The notes under the pieces: model-generated
Databases searched by the model: none
The model's input: the letters and a program-made list of their open reading frames with translations, nothing else
What the model was told of the DNA's origin: nothing
Program-made: the position numbers and the translations under genes
Shown: positions 17,184 through 26,447 of the stretch, one piece after another
Layout: each line of letters starts with the position of its first letter
Numbering within the stretch: the first letter of the stretch is position 1
Origin: Cyclobacteriaceae bacterium
Lineage (GTDB): Bacteria > Bacteroidota > Bacteroidia > Cytophagales > Cyclobacteriaceae
NCBI GenBank assembly: GCA_013141055.1
Contig: JABFRS010000001.1
Location: 1,736,001 to 1,800,000 of the forward strand
Direction of reading: 5' to 3'
DNA: 64,000 nucleotides

Positions 17184-18162
17184 TGATTCCGAATTTTTTT
17201 AAATCAACGATAAAATACATTCCCTTCACTCTTCTTTTGATATTTGATAGTATCTCTTTGGATTCCCTGATGAAATTATTCTTGGCGGGAATTATCCTGA
17301 ATTGAAATTTACTCTCCAGCTCTTTCTCAACATTCACAATATCTTCAAGCCATTCCTTGTAAATATCCTCCACCAATGGGAAATCAAGATTATAACAACC
17401 CAAATCTACTTTCCAATGATGAAGAAATTTTACCCAATGAAAATGGTAGAAAACGAGTTCATCCGTAACACCATTTTTGTCGGTGATCTGATAACCTTTG
17501 CCCTTTCTTTCAATGTTATACTGCTGAACATTCCACGGGGCTACTCCTCCCCCCAGATTCTGCAGAACATGAACACCTTCAAAGCGGGTCGTCCAATCAT
17601 CAAGATATTTCTGATCACCAAATTTCCCATCCTCAGCCCGGTTAAAACACCATTCAATACAGCGGTCCTTCCACCATGTCAGAGCCCTCATCCCATTAGT
17701 ATCATTCTTGAAATTGATGTACTGCACACAGTAAATGCCATTCCCGGAAGACTGATCATATTCAGGAGTGTAACGATGCTCAGTAATTAATATTGACTTT
17801 TCCCCCATTTCCTTATTCAGGACTGAAGGATCTGAAAAGAAAAAAAGGTCCGCGTCAACATAGGTGCAATCAGGCAAATTAAATTTTGTGATGCAGTAAT
17901 AAATTGTTGATGCCGTGGATGTCCAGCAATATTCTCCTTTAGTTCTGGTTGGTTTGACTCTTAACAGATCTTCATTTTCGAATTCCTTTAAACTCACCAG
18001 CGTAACGTGCCTGAGGTTTAGTTTCTTCAGCATGTCATAAGACTTGTCATCGAAAGGAAAAATATAGAGATGAAAATCGGGGCAATGTTTTTCGAGGGAT
18101 CTGTACATGGAAAGTCCTCTGCTCAAATAATAACTATCAAAAAGAGTGCAGAAATTCAACAT
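17176..18162 (-). CDS. GT8-like glycosyltransferase
   Basis: A 328-residue protein. It begins LNFCTLFDSYYLSRGLSMYRSL, as in GT8-type GT-A transferases, and carries the DxD metal-binding motif in CTYVDADLFFFSDP, a later GNGIYCVQYINFKND segment and FYHFHWVKFLH near the sugar site. It should transfer a hexose from a nucleotide sugar in the cytoplasm. The start overlaps the FkbM gene stop by one base (TGATG). No signal peptide or helix is seen. The sugar is unknown. Confidence 0.75.
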   Translation of the reverse strand: MLNFCTLFDSYYLSRGLSMYRSLEKHCPDFHLYIFPFDDKSYDMLKKLNLRHVTLVSLKEFENEDLLRVKPTRTKGEYCWTSTASTIYYCITKFNLPDCTYVDADLFFFSDPSVLNKEMGEKSILITEHRYTPEYDQSSGNGIYCVQYINFKNDTNGMRALTWWKDRCIEWCFNRAEDGKFGDQKYLDDWTTRFEGVHVLQNLGGGVAPWNVQQYNIERKGKGYQITDKNGVTDELVFYHFHWVKFLHHWKVDLGCYNLDFPLVEDIYKEWLEDIVNVEKELESKFQFRIIPAKNNFIRESKEILSNIKRRVKGMYFIVDLKKFGISG

Positions 18163-19118
18163 CAGAAATAAGATATGATTTTATTACCTGCTTTCTTTAG
18201 CATAACGCGCGGCCATTGTCTGTTATTTTTTTTAATCTCAGCGATGGCTTTCTTTTTTAATTCAAGGAAAAACGAATCCTGAGTAACCCCATAACCCTCA
18301 TCCGCTACTTCGCAGGCAAATCCATACTGATTTTCAAGGCAAGCGAAAAGGAATGTCAATAAAAATGCTCTCCTGTCAAATGCTCCTCTCTTCAAAGAAT
18401 TGATATAGCTGAGTTCTGCCCATCCCGGTGACTTCATCAGGCATTTGTCGATCGCCTTTTTCTGAAAGCCCTGGAAATATGATAATTCTTTGGGATTGAT
18501 TCTTTGTGTTCCCTTCACTTCCATCGTCGATAGGAAAAATCCAAGTTCATCCATATAACGAATGACTTCGTATAATTTATCCTCTCCTTTATAAGCATCC
18601 AGGATACCTGGCTCAAACTCAGCGACAATAACATTATTTCTAATTTTTTCAGGAAGGCTCTTGAAAAGTCGCAGATCTGTTCCCTGAGTATCCGTTTTAA
18701 ACCAGTCGATATTTTCAATCTTCGCTTCACGCAATGCGTCTGTAAGATGAATGGCTTTGAGCTTGATCTTTTTCTCCACCTGAAATAATTCTGCGAAAGA
18801 CCAGACTTTGAGTCTTTCGGTATCGGGCTCCAAAGCACTTGAACAATATGGGGATTTCGTCAGATAGAAATCTATTTCGCTTTCTGACTGATCTGTAACC
18901 ACCCGACTGAATACAATCAGTTTTTTAAAAGTATCTGTCTCTTTTTCTGTAAAGCCCATCTCACGATTGTCAGCATCAAAGGCAATACAAATAGAGTGCT
19001 TGGCAATCTTCTTCCATTTTGCATGAAGCTCACCGGAGGCGCCAATATCAATCAATACCGGAGGTGCTGAAATGATTTCAGGTTGAGATAGTATTATATC
19101 AATGAGATCCTGGGTCAT
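18162..19118 (-). CDS. FkbM-family methyltransferase
   Basis: A 318-residue class I methyltransferase. The N-terminal VLIDIGASGELHAKW is motif I; CIAFDADNRE follows; the FkbM signature is the segment DWFKTDTQGTDLRLFKSLP, and VIVAEFEPGI comes after it. The last roughly 90 residues extend beyond the usual core and hold charged helices. FkbM enzymes methylate sugar or polyketide hydroxyls. The start ATG is 75 bases after a perfect -7 element at 19198-19205, so a new promoter may drive this gene and those behind it. The substrate is unknown. Confidence 0.82.
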   Translation of the reverse strand: MTQDLIDIILSQPEIISAPPVLIDIGASGELHAKWKKIAKHSICIAFDADNREMGFTEKETDTFKKLIVFSRVVTDQSESEIDFYLTKSPYCSSALEPDTERLKVWSFAELFQVEKKIKLKAIHLTDALREAKIENIDWFKTDTQGTDLRLFKSLPEKIRNNVIVAEFEPGILDAYKGEDKLYEVIRYMDELGFFLSTMEVKGTQRINPKELSYFQGFQKKAIDKCLMKSPGWAELSYINSLKRGAFDRRAFLLTFLFACLENQYGFACEVADEGYGVTQDSFFLELKKKAIAEIKKNNRQWPRVMLKKAGNKIISYF

Positions 19119-19197
19119 TCTTTCTTCAGTTCTGGGTTTTTGCTTTGGAATTCAGGAGGTTACGCGCTTTCAAGGCGCCTGCCCGCAAATCAGGGAG

Positions 19198-19205
19198 CAA
19201 ATATA
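19198..19205 (-). promoter_or_regulatory. candidate -7 promoter element upstream of fkbM-like gene
   Basis: Reads TATATTTG on the minus strand, a perfect TAnnTTTG. It lies in the 108-base gap after the flippase gene and would give a leader of about 75 bases. No -33 match. A short GC-rich repeat (GCGC...GCGC) occurs in that leader. Confidence 0.35.
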
Positions 19206-19226
19206 ACTTGCTTTGATGGAATGGGC

Positions 19227-20507
19227 CTAATGAGCCTGGCTTCGACTATAAAAGAACCTGCTGATAATTGCGTAGGAAAGAAGGAATATGAGATTGATCA
19301 TCAGCGATGCCACTGCTGCTCCATAAATTCCGTAAAGAGGCACCAGCCATATATTGAGTGCTATTCCGATCAGCGAGGCCGGAATACCTACTAAAATAAT
19401 AACATACAGCTTATCCATATGAACTAAATGATTACTGTACATCACTGTAAGAGACATTAGTACTGCTGTCGTTAAAACAATCGGAAGCAGTGGCATGATA
19501 AGATCATACTTCGAATCAATGATTCCAATGATGAGCATGACCTTCAGTGTAATTATAATTCCCACCGACAGTACAACAAACCCAGCGATCAGTCTTACAA
19601 CCATTTTTTTTGTACGTATGCGATTAATCTCCAGGTCTTTTTCTTTCAAGAATTGCGGAAGCCAAATATTTTGAAAAGATGCAAATGCAAATGGAATGAT
19701 GCCGGCGAAAGTCATTGCAAGATTGTAGACTGCGAGATCTTTCAATGTTCCGTACTTCTCGATAAAATACCGGTCACTCAAATTCGCAAACAGGCCAATG
19801 ATTGCTGAGAGCATTATAGGCACCCCAATCCACATAGCACGTTTAGCAATTCTGGAATCAAATCGGAATTTCATTCTTCGGACATAATAAGATCCAAAAA
19901 AGAGTATAATTCCAAGCTCCACAATGTTGGCATACTTTATTCTGAGAAGAGTATGATCCTCTTCCGAAAACTGCCAAAGGATTAACATGACAATGACGTT
20001 AATGAGAACTACTCTTGAAATATTAAAAAGCTGAACTTTGCGAATGTCTTCACTGGTCAGAAAATAATTCACCAGCAGTAATGAATAAACAGACACAACA
20101 AATCCCAGCAATACAGATGCCCGATAACTTTCATAGTCAAGGGTTCCTTTAAAAAGAAACTCAACTATCGGAAAATCTATTCGGAATAAAAGGATCGCAG
20201 CAAGAAGAATAAGCAAAAATGCGAGCAGGGTAGAGTTTAGTGTAAAAAGCAAAACACCCTTCTCTTCGAGAGGATAATCGTGATAAAGTTTACTTTGTGC
20301 CTGGTAGATTCCAAGGTTAAATACCAATGAAAAGGAACTGATGATCGCGATGAGGTATCCATACAATCCATACTCATCCTGAGTCATCAACTGAAGATAG
20401 ATCGGAAGCAAAATGATTCCCGATCCTTTTACCAATACATCAACACTAAAAACCTTTAGGTAATTTCTTACGAGTGGATTTGATGAATATCGTTTGATGA
20501 AATCCAC
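19227..20507 (-). CDS. Wzx-type lipid-linked oligosaccharide flippase
   Basis: A 426-residue protein of about 12 membrane helices of the polysaccharide-export MATE/MOP flippase family. The N-terminus FIKRYSSNPLVRNYLKVFS and the following SVDVLVKGSGIILLPIYLQLM are typical for Wzx in Bacteroidota; no ATPase is attached. It should move undecaprenyl-linked oligosaccharides across the inner membrane for polymerisation by a Wzy. The start is a GTG 3 bases after the glycosyltransferase stop. It is the only flippase seen in the window, so it probably serves this locus. Confidence 0.87.
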   Translation of the reverse strand: MDFIKRYSSNPLVRNYLKVFSVDVLVKGSGIILLPIYLQLMTQDEYGLYGYLIAIISSFSLVFNLGIYQAQSKLYHDYPLEEKGVLLFTLNSTLLAFLLILLAAILLFRIDFPIVEFLFKGTLDYESYRASVLLGFVVSVYSLLLVNYFLTSEDIRKVQLFNISRVVLINVIVMLILWQFSEEDHTLLRIKYANIVELGIILFFGSYYVRRMKFRFDSRIAKRAMWIGVPIMLSAIIGLFANLSDRYFIEKYGTLKDLAVYNLAMTFAGIIPFAFASFQNIWLPQFLKEKDLEINRIRTKKMVVRLIAGFVVLSVGIIITLKVMLIIGIIDSKYDLIMPLLPIVLTTAVLMSLTVMYSNHLVHMDKLYVIILVGIPASLIGIALNIWLVPLYGIYGAAVASLMINLIFLLSYAIISRFFYSRSQAH

Positions 20508-20510
20508 AGA

Positions 20511-21404
20511 TCAGTTAAAAATGTTTTTGATTTTATAAATGATCTTGCTTGTTATAGAATTATCCACACCTCTTAAATATCGGGAGAATACTTTAAAAGC
20601 TACTTTGCTTTCTTCTATGGGGATTTTCCGCAATAACAATTCTTCCGTATTCAATTCTCCTTCATAGTCAACAGAAACACCGCTATGCGTGCCGCTGTTG
20701 TCCAATCCTATATTGTTAACAAATGATACCGCTGGATAAAGCGTTAGCCGATTTGCTAAAAACGCAGAGGCATGCCACCGCACTGCCCATGAATTATTTT
20801 TTCCGGCGATCTGATCCTTCAGCATTCTTGAATATGAATAGGCGCCGTCAAAATCAAAGGTGTGTATAAGTCCTAGCTCATTAAGTTTTTTCAACAATGA
20901 TGAGCCATCACTTTCAAAAATCGACCAGCCTCTCCTCCATGTAGCCCATCCCCAGCAATCTGCGCCCCGCAGAAAAAAAGTAAAAGGTAATGATTGTTTT
21001 ACCGGATAAACATAACCATGAATAGAGATTACTCTTTCATCTTCTGAATAAAGAGTCAATGCCTGATTCATGAAACTGAGAAATTGAGGTGAAGTCACGA
21101 GATCATCTTCCATTACAATAATACTCTCGTAAGACTTCAAAACTTCTGTAACACCAGTTATGATGGATTCTGCGAGTCCTTTGTTCGTCTCACTGGAAAT
21201 TATCTTTACTGATTTGAATCCACTAATCGTTTGGATAAAACTCCTGACGTCCTCTACCAGTTTTACATCGCTTTCTGTCTTGGGGCCATCAGAAAAAATG
21301 ACCAGATCACTCTCACTTGCTAAAGCATTTTGTGAAAGGGCATTCACCGTTTGAGTTGTGTGCCAGGGTCTGTTGTAAACAAATAATGCTATCGGTGCAG
21401 GCAT
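20511..21404 (-). CDS. glycosyltransferase of the GNT-I/GT2-like type
   Basis: A 297-residue GT-A protein. It starts PIALFVYNRPWHTTQTVNAL, and has VIFSDGPKTE, KGLAESIITGV and the acidic IVMEDDLVTSP motif, then DCWGWATWRRGW, a mark of a group resembling eukaryotic GnT-I and often labelled hemolysin-like. It probably adds a sugar to the growing lipid-linked oligosaccharide. The start is ATG, 59 bases after the methyltransferase stop, a gap in which no clear promoter was found. Donor sugar unknown. Confidence 0.78.
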   Translation of the reverse strand: MPAPIALFVYNRPWHTTQTVNALSQNALASESDLVIFSDGPKTESDVKLVEDVRSFIQTISGFKSVKIISSETNKGLAESIITGVTEVLKSYESIIVMEDDLVTSPQFLSFMNQALTLYSEDERVISIHGYVYPVKQSLPFTFFLRGADCWGWATWRRGWSIFESDGSSLLKKLNELGLIHTFDFDGAYSYSRMLKDQIAGKNNSWAVRWHASAFLANRLTLYPAVSFVNNIGLDNSGTHSGVSVDYEGELNTEELLLRKIPIEESKVAFKVFSRYLRGVDNSITSKIIYKIKNIFN

Positions 21405-21463
21405 TAATAAATCGAGTCAGTAACCTGTAATTGAAAATAATAGCGCTAAAATACAAAGCCGGA

Positions 21464-22267
21464 CTATGATTTCTTAAAGATGAACCCCTCGTAAGGAATT
21501 GTCTCTCCATCGACCTTAATATAAAGATGGGATTTAAACTCTGCCACAAGAGAGTACTGTCCTTTAAAAAATTGAAGAAATTCTGACCGATTCAAAAGCC
21601 AGCACGGATAGGAGGCTTTATAAATCAGAGGATTAACTTTCTGTATGGTGAGCCTGTCCTTTTCTGAAGTATTAAAAGGCATGCTATCGATTACAATATA
21701 TTCTGCATTGCCTTGAAAGGCTTCTTTTATCGTATCATAAGGTCGCTCCAAGTATTGCAATACGCATGAAAATAAAACAACGGCGGAGTTCTCAATTTTC
21801 ATACACTCCTGAATGGTCTTGTAAAACCTCAACTGATCACTCTTAAATTGAGAATTCCCAGCCTCTACAAAATGTTCTTGTTCTACAATGCTCCATCGAA
21901 CTTCTTTAAGCCCGTCATAAAAGGCGCGGTTCTGATAATACGTGCTTCCTAAAGAACCTCCAAAATCCAGAACACTTAATTTTCCATCTTTCCTTGCGGC
22001 AACCCACATGAGTGCAGCGAGCAGTGGCCAGCTGTATTCAATCTCATCAAAGAGTATCGAATCACGTTCATAAACCGCCTCATTATTTTTAACTTTTAGC
22101 GTTGCACTTTTTACCTTTTCAAAGATGGCACCACCATCATATCCTTCTGCCTGCTTCATGGCTTCTGCCCATGCAGAAAAGTTGCCGAACCATCCATAGG
22201 ATTTAAAAAGATTCAAACCAGAGATAAACCTCGTAATAATAGGTGGGATGAAGTCAGATTTTGTCAT
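21464..22267 (-). CDS. putative methyltransferase, TIGR04325 (LIC12133) family
   Basis: A 267-residue protein. The family pattern begins with a W-G-F/S region (YGWFGNFSAWAEAMK), then GYDGGAIFEKV, the core VLDFGGSLGSTYYQNR as the SAM-binding loop, VVLFSCVLQYL and IVIDSMPFN. This family is almost always found in O-antigen or capsule clusters. It starts 18 bases after the RmlC gene. The methyl acceptor is not known. The match to the family is by recognised segments, not by a database search. Confidence 0.75.
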   Translation of the reverse strand: MTKSDFIPPIITRFISGLNLFKSYGWFGNFSAWAEAMKQAEGYDGGAIFEKVKSATLKVKNNEAVYERDSILFDEIEYSWPLLAALMWVAARKDGKLSVLDFGGSLGSTYYQNRAFYDGLKEVRWSIVEQEHFVEAGNSQFKSDQLRFYKTIQECMKIENSAVVLFSCVLQYLERPYDTIKEAFQGNAEYIVIDSMPFNTSEKDRLTIQKVNPLIYKASYPCWLLNRSEFLQFFKGQYSLVAEFKSHLYIKVDGETIPYEGFIFKKS

Positions 22268-22285
22268 TCTAAATTAATGAGAACA

Positions 22286-22834
22286 CTAAAATTCAAACTT
22301 TGCTTCTGAAAGCCTTGGCTGCTTCTTGTCTTTATCAGACACCAAAGCATCCGATACATTGACCTTCCAGTCGATATTCAATTCAGGATCGTTATATAAA
22401 ATTCCAGATTCGGACGATTGAAAATAATACTCGTCACATTTGTAAAGAATTTCTGCAACATCACTCAGGACAGAAAATCCATGGGCAAATCCTTTCGGAA
22501 TCAAAAGCTGTAGTCTGTTTTCTGATGACAATTCAATACCATACACATTTTTGAAGGTGGGCTGATCCTTCCTCAGATCCACAACAACATCATAAATATT
22601 ACCCTGCAAGACCCTAATGAGTTTTGTTTGAGCATACGGAGCATTTTGAAAATGCAGCCCTCTGATGACATTTTTTACTGAACGGGATTGGTTATCCTGA
22701 ACAAAATCAATCTTTATATCTACCGCGAGGTGAGACCTCTTACTATATGACTCAAAAAAGTATCCACGCTGATCACCAAACAAAGTTGGTTCCAGCACCA
22801 TCAGGTCTTTGAAAGGAGTCAATACTGCCTTCAT
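22286..22834 (-). CDS. rmlC: dTDP-4-dehydrorhamnose 3,5-epimerase
   Basis: A 182-residue cupin enzyme. GDQRGYFFESY, QDNQSRSVKNVIRGLHFQ (catalytic His61), GNIYDVVVDLRK and PKGFAHGFSVLSD match RmlC closely, as does the length. It converts dTDP-4-keto-6-deoxyglucose to the rhamno form on the way to dTDP-L-rhamnose. RmlA, RmlB and RmlD are absent here. It overlaps wbpB by 4 bases (ATGA) and so shares its message. An epimerase for a related dTDP-sugar cannot be ruled out. Confidence 0.92.
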   Translation of the reverse strand: MKAVLTPFKDLMVLEPTLFGDQRGYFFESYSKRSHLAVDIKIDFVQDNQSRSVKNVIRGLHFQNAPYAQTKLIRVLQGNIYDVVVDLRKDQPTFKNVYGIELSSENRLQLLIPKGFAHGFSVLSDVAEILYKCDEYYFQSSESGILYNDPELNIDWKVNVSDALVSDKDKKQPRLSEAKFEF

Positions 22835-23727
22835 TTTAAATTCCTTAATTGATAAACAGTTTCAATGGAAGGACGTGCTTCTTCCAGTCCAAATCCATTT
22901 CCTTTTAAAATTTCTTCATAACATTTAGTATGAAGATCTGTGAAGCCTTCGCTGAATTCTATTTCCCTTCCTTCGATTTGCAAAGATCGGTAGGTTCTTT
23001 TACCGGCAGCTTTTGCCTGTTCAGGAAGATGATCTGCATTAATGCTTAATGACCAGTTGATAGTTGCTCTTTCCAGAATTAACTTTCCGGAAGCATGATC
23101 TTCCGAAATCATCGTGGGTATATTCTTTTGTTCTTTACCAAATATCCAGCGAAGCATATCAAAAAAATGAACGCCAATGTTGGTGGCAACGCCTCCAGAT
23201 TTTGATTCATCGCCCTTCCAGCTGTGATGATACCAGCTTCCACGGGATGTTATATAGTTGAGATCAACATTGAAGTGTTTATCCTTCGGAGCACTTTCAA
23301 TTTCTTTCTTTAAAGCCTGAATAACCGGATGAAGTCTTAACTGAAGAATTGTATAAACACGACGTTTCGTTTCTTTTTCAATTTCTGATAGGGCATCAAG
23401 ATTCCACGGATTCAATACCAGAGGCTTTTCACAGATAGCGTCCGCACCATGTCTCAGAGCAAAACGTATGTGAGAATCATGAAGATAATTCGGTGAGCAG
23501 ATTGTCACGTAATCTACTTTAATACCCTGCCTGCGAATTTTTTCAAGGTGCCTGTCAAATCTCTCAAACTCAGTAAAAAAATCAGCTTTTGGAAAATAAG
23601 AATCCATGATGCCCACACTATCAAATTTATCCAGGGCTTCAACAAGATTATTGCCGGTATCCTTGATGGCTTGCAAATGTCGTGGAGCAACAAATCCTGC
23701 AACTCCTATAATTGCAAAATTCTTCAT
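22831..23727 (-). CDS. wbpB: UDP-GlcNAcA 3-dehydrogenase (WbpB/WlbA-type Gfo/Idh/MocA oxidoreductase)
   Basis: A 298-residue enzyme. The N-terminus reads [20 protein letters not shown] with the tight turn of the WbpB/WlbA group, followed by [20 protein letters not shown] and [14 protein letters not shown], then [10 protein letters not shown] with the catalytic-region EKP. It oxidises C3 of UDP-N-acetylglucosaminuronate, with NAD recycled on the enzyme in known members. It is followed by rmlC and preceded by wbpD and wbpE, the next two steps of the same pathway (ATGA overlap with wbpD). The name rests on family features plus context. Confidence 0.9.
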   Translation of the reverse strand: MKNFAIIGVAGFVAPRHLQAIKDTGNNLVEALDKFDSVGIMDSYFPKADFFTEFERFDRHLEKIRRQGIKVDYVTICSPNYLHDSHIRFALRHGADAICEKPLVLNPWNLDALSEIEKETKRRVYTILQLRLHPVIQALKKEIESAPKDKHFNVDLNYITSRGSWYHHSWKGDESKSGGVATNIGVHFFDMLRWIFGKEQKNIPTMISEDHASGKLILERATINWSLSINADHLPEQAKAAGKRTYRSLQIEGREIEFSEGFTDLHTKCYEEILKGNGFGLEEARPSIETVYQLRNLK

Positions 23728-24305
23728 AGTCTATTTACTTTCCCTTCTTTTAATTGATATCTCTGATTGCTTTCCTGACATACCGCGAATCCTTCTGAAT
23801 CAAACTTCAGCCGATGACCAAATTCACTCATCCATCCAATTTGCTTCCCAGGATTTCCAACGATAAGCGCATAGTCCGGTACGTGCTTCGTCACCACAGC
23901 TCCTGCTCCTATAAAAGCATATCGGCCAATGTCATGCCCGCAAACAATTGTTGCGTTGGCACCAATCGTTGCTCCTTTCTTAACGATAGTTTCTGCGTAT
24001 TCATTCTTTCTATTAACTGCACTTCTTGGATTGGTGACATTTGTAAAAACTGCTGAAGGACCAAGAAAAACGTCGTCTTCACACTTCACGCCTGTATAGA
24101 TCGAAACGTTGTTCTGGATCTTTACATTGTCTCCAAGGATTACCTGTGGCGAGATGACAACATTTTGTCCTATGTTGCAACGTTGACCGATTTTACAACC
24201 CGTCATAATGTGGCTGAAATGCCAGATTTTAGTGCCTTCTCCGATTTCGCAGCCAGGGTCAATTACCGCAGTATCATGCGCAAAAAAAGAGGCTGGATCA
24301 TTCAT
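23724..24305 (-). CDS. wbpD: UDP-2-acetamido-3-amino-glucuronate N-acetyltransferase (WbpD/WlbB-like)
   Basis: A 193-residue left-handed beta-helix protein. Hexapeptide repeats run from [14 protein letters not shown] through [24 protein letters not shown] and end with [11 protein letters not shown]. This fits WbpD/WlbB, which acetylates the 3-amino group of UDP-GlcNAc3NA to give UDP-GlcNAc3NAcA. Its gene is placed between wbpE (2 bases) and wbpB (overlap), which supports the assignment. Other sugar N-acetyltransferases share the fold, but the context makes this role the most likely. Confidence 0.88.
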   Translation of the reverse strand: MNDPASFFAHDTAVIDPGCEIGEGTKIWHFSHIMTGCKIGQRCNIGQNVVISPQVILGDNVKIQNNVSIYTGVKCEDDVFLGPSAVFTNVTNPRSAVNRKNEYAETIVKKGATIGANATIVCGHDIGRYAFIGAGAVVTKHVPDYALIVGNPGKQIGWMSEFGHRLKFDSEGFAVCQESNQRYQLKEGKVNRL

Positions 24306-24307
24306 AG

Positions 24308-25432
24308 TCAGCTAAAATTCTTAATAGCGTCGCAAATATAAGATAACTGGTCCGTATCCATTTCTGTATGAATAGGTAAAGAAATAACGGAAGAGGCAAG
24401 CATTTCTGAAACCAGAAACGCTCCTGCTCCGACACCTTCCTTACGATATGCCAACTGAAGATGTAATGGCACGGGGTAGTAGATCATACTCGGAATATTT
24501 TTCTTATTCAAATAATCCTTGAGCTGATCCCTTTTTCCATTTTTCACCACCATTGTATATTGATGAAATACATGCGTGGATTGCTTGTTTCTCAGAGGCA
24601 TCTTTAGATTCTGAAGACTATTTAGTTGAGCATCATAATAATCAGCCACAGCTTTTCTTTTTTCAGCGTACTGGTTTAGATACTTCAGCTTTACCAATAA
24701 TATGGCTGCCTGTAAAGTATCCAACCTGCTGTTAACGCCAACAACATCATGATAGTACTTTTTCTTTTGCCCATGACTTGCAATCATTCTGATTTGTTCA
24801 GCAATCGCTCCATCATTAGTGAAGATGGCCCCGCCATCACCAAATGCTCCCAGATTCTTTGATGGGAAAAAGGAAGTGGATCCAATGTGCCCGATAGTGC
24901 CTGATTTTTTTCTTGAGCCGTCCTTGAAAATATAATCTGCTCCAAGAGATTGGGCGGCGTCTTCAATGATATGTATGTTACGTTTTTTTGCCAGTTCAAG
25001 CAGAGACTCCATTGGTGCACATTGCCCAAACAAATGAACAGGGACAATCGCAACGGTTTTTTTTGTGATTGCCTTTTCTACCTGAGAAATATTTAATGTG
25101 TAATTATCCTCATCAACATCAACAAATACAGGCACAAGATTCAAAAGAGCGATTACTTCCGCTGTCGCAACATACGTGTACACAGGAAGAATGACTTCAT
25201 CACCGGGTTTGAATCCCAATGCCATCATTGCTATCTGCAACGCATCGGTTCCATTGGCACAGGATATCACGTGTGTACCCCCAAGAAAATTGGATAATTC
25301 TTTTTCGAAATCACTAACTGATTTTCCATGAATAAAATCAGTACGATCCAGAACTTCCTGCATGGCAGTATCGATCTCTTCTTTGATTTGAAGATATTGA
25401 CCATGAAGGTCAACCATTTTAATTGGTAGCAT
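24308..25432 (-). CDS. wbpE: UDP-2-acetamido-3-keto-glucuronate aminotransferase (WbpE/WlbC-like, DegT family)
   Basis: A 374-residue PLP enzyme of the DegT/StrS type. Key parts: [28 protein letters not shown], and Lys192 in [15 protein letters not shown] for the Schiff base. It would aminate the C3 keto group made by WbpB. It is adjacent to wbpD and overlaps galE by 14 bases. It is clearly a different subtype from the DegT protein at 15736: it carries an insertion around KDGSRKK. The role follows from the wbpB-D-E gene order. Confidence 0.88.
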   Translation of the reverse strand: MLPIKMVDLHGQYLQIKEEIDTAMQEVLDRTDFIHGKSVSDFEKELSNFLGGTHVISCANGTDALQIAMMALGFKPGDEVILPVYTYVATAEVIALLNLVPVFVDVDEDNYTLNISQVEKAITKKTVAIVPVHLFGQCAPMESLLELAKKRNIHIIEDAAQSLGADYIFKDGSRKKSGTIGHIGSTSFFPSKNLGAFGDGGAIFTNDGAIAEQIRMIASHGQKKKYYHDVVGVNSRLDTLQAAILLVKLKYLNQYAEKRKAVADYYDAQLNSLQNLKMPLRNKQSTHVFHQYTMVVKNGKRDQLKDYLNKKNIPSMIYYPVPLHLQLAYRKEGVGAGAFLVSEMLASSVISLPIHTEMDTDQLSYICDAIKNFS

Positions 25433-26447
25433 CTTTTAATTTTTTTTCCCAGTTCCAGGCATCCTTAAGAGCCTGATCAATTGATGATTTAGTTTTCCAG
25501 TTTAAGAACTGAAAAGATTTGGAAGGATCAGCATAAACCTTCTCAACATCACCTGGCCGTCTGGGTCCCATAGAATATTTCAAATCAACACCCGTTGACC
25601 TCTTGAATGCGCTTAATAATTCTAACACCGATACAGGTATTCCAGAACCCACATTCACCGCTTCAAATCTTGAAGTCATCGTCTTCATTGCATCAATGGC
25701 TTTTACATGAGCTTCTGCAAGATCAACAACATGAATAAAGTCCCGAAGGCAGCTCCCATCCGGTGTGTTGTAATCTCCACCAAAAACGGTAAGTTCATTT
25801 CTTTTGCCAATGGCTGTTTGCGTTATAAACGGAACAAGATTGCTGGGGATTCCAAGAGGAAGCTCTCCGATCAAACCTGATGGATGCGCACCAATAGGAT
25901 TAAAATATCTCAGCGATACCACTTTTAACGACGGCGACGCCTTCACCTCATCTTCCAGTATTCGTTCGCACATCTGTTTGGAAGCTCCATATGCAGACTC
26001 TGCTGCCTTGAATGGCGCGGATTCAGTGACCGGAATCTGATCGGGTTGCCCATACACTGTACAAGAAGAAGAAAAAACCAGTTCGTTAACCGAAAGATCT
26101 TTCATAACATCCAACAGTGTCAGCAATGTGTCAATGTTATTTTTATAGTATAGTAAAGGCTTTTGTACAGACTCACTCACCGACTTGAATGCAGCAAAAT
26201 GAATAACCTGACTTATTTCGGGATGATCTTTCATCACCTTATACAACGCACCGTGATCAAGGCAATTTATTTTATGGAATATAATCTTTCTTCCAAGAAT
26301 CTTCTCCGCACCACTGATGAGCCTTACGTCACTCCTGGAAAGATCATCAACAATAACTGGTTCCATTCCTGCGTGAACAAGCTCCACCACTGTGTGGATG
26401 CCAATGTATCCCGCACCCCCAGTCACTAAAACTTTAGGCGCTTTCAT
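25419..26447 (-). CDS. galE: UDP-glucose 4-epimerase
   Basis: A 342-residue extended SDR enzyme. The NAD loop TGGAGYIG lies at residues 9-16, FSSSCTVYG provides the Ser, and Tyr153/Lys157 in SAYGASK form the catalytic pair; RYFNPIGAH and RPGDVEKVYADP are typical of GalE. It interconverts UDP-glucose/UDP-galactose (and possibly the N-acetyl forms). The start overlaps the UDP-sugar dehydrogenase stop by one base (TAATG). It is embedded in the nucleotide-sugar unit, so its product probably feeds the polysaccharide. Preference for acetylated substrates cannot be decided. Confidence 0.92.
   Translation of the reverse strand: MKAPKVLVTGGAGYIGIHTVVELVHAGMEPVIVDDLSRSDVRLISGAEKILGRKIIFHKINCLDHGALYKVMKDHPEISQVIHFAAFKSVSESVQKPLLYYKNNIDTLLTLLDVMKDLSVNELVFSSSCTVYGQPDQIPVTESAPFKAAESAYGASKQMCERILEDEVKASPSLKVVSLRYFNPIGAHPSGLIGELPLGIPSNLVPFITQTAIGKRNELTVFGGDYNTPDGSCLRDFIHVVDLAEAHVKAIDAMKTMTSRFEAVNVGSGIPVSVLELLSAFKRSTGVDLKYSMGPRRPGDVEKVYADPSKSFQFLNWKTKSSIDQALKDAWNWEKKLKDATN

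Noticed and set aside
19150..19200. GC-rich GCGC...GCGC repeat in the leader of the FkbM gene as a terminator
   Set aside because: The stem is only four bases and no T-run follows.
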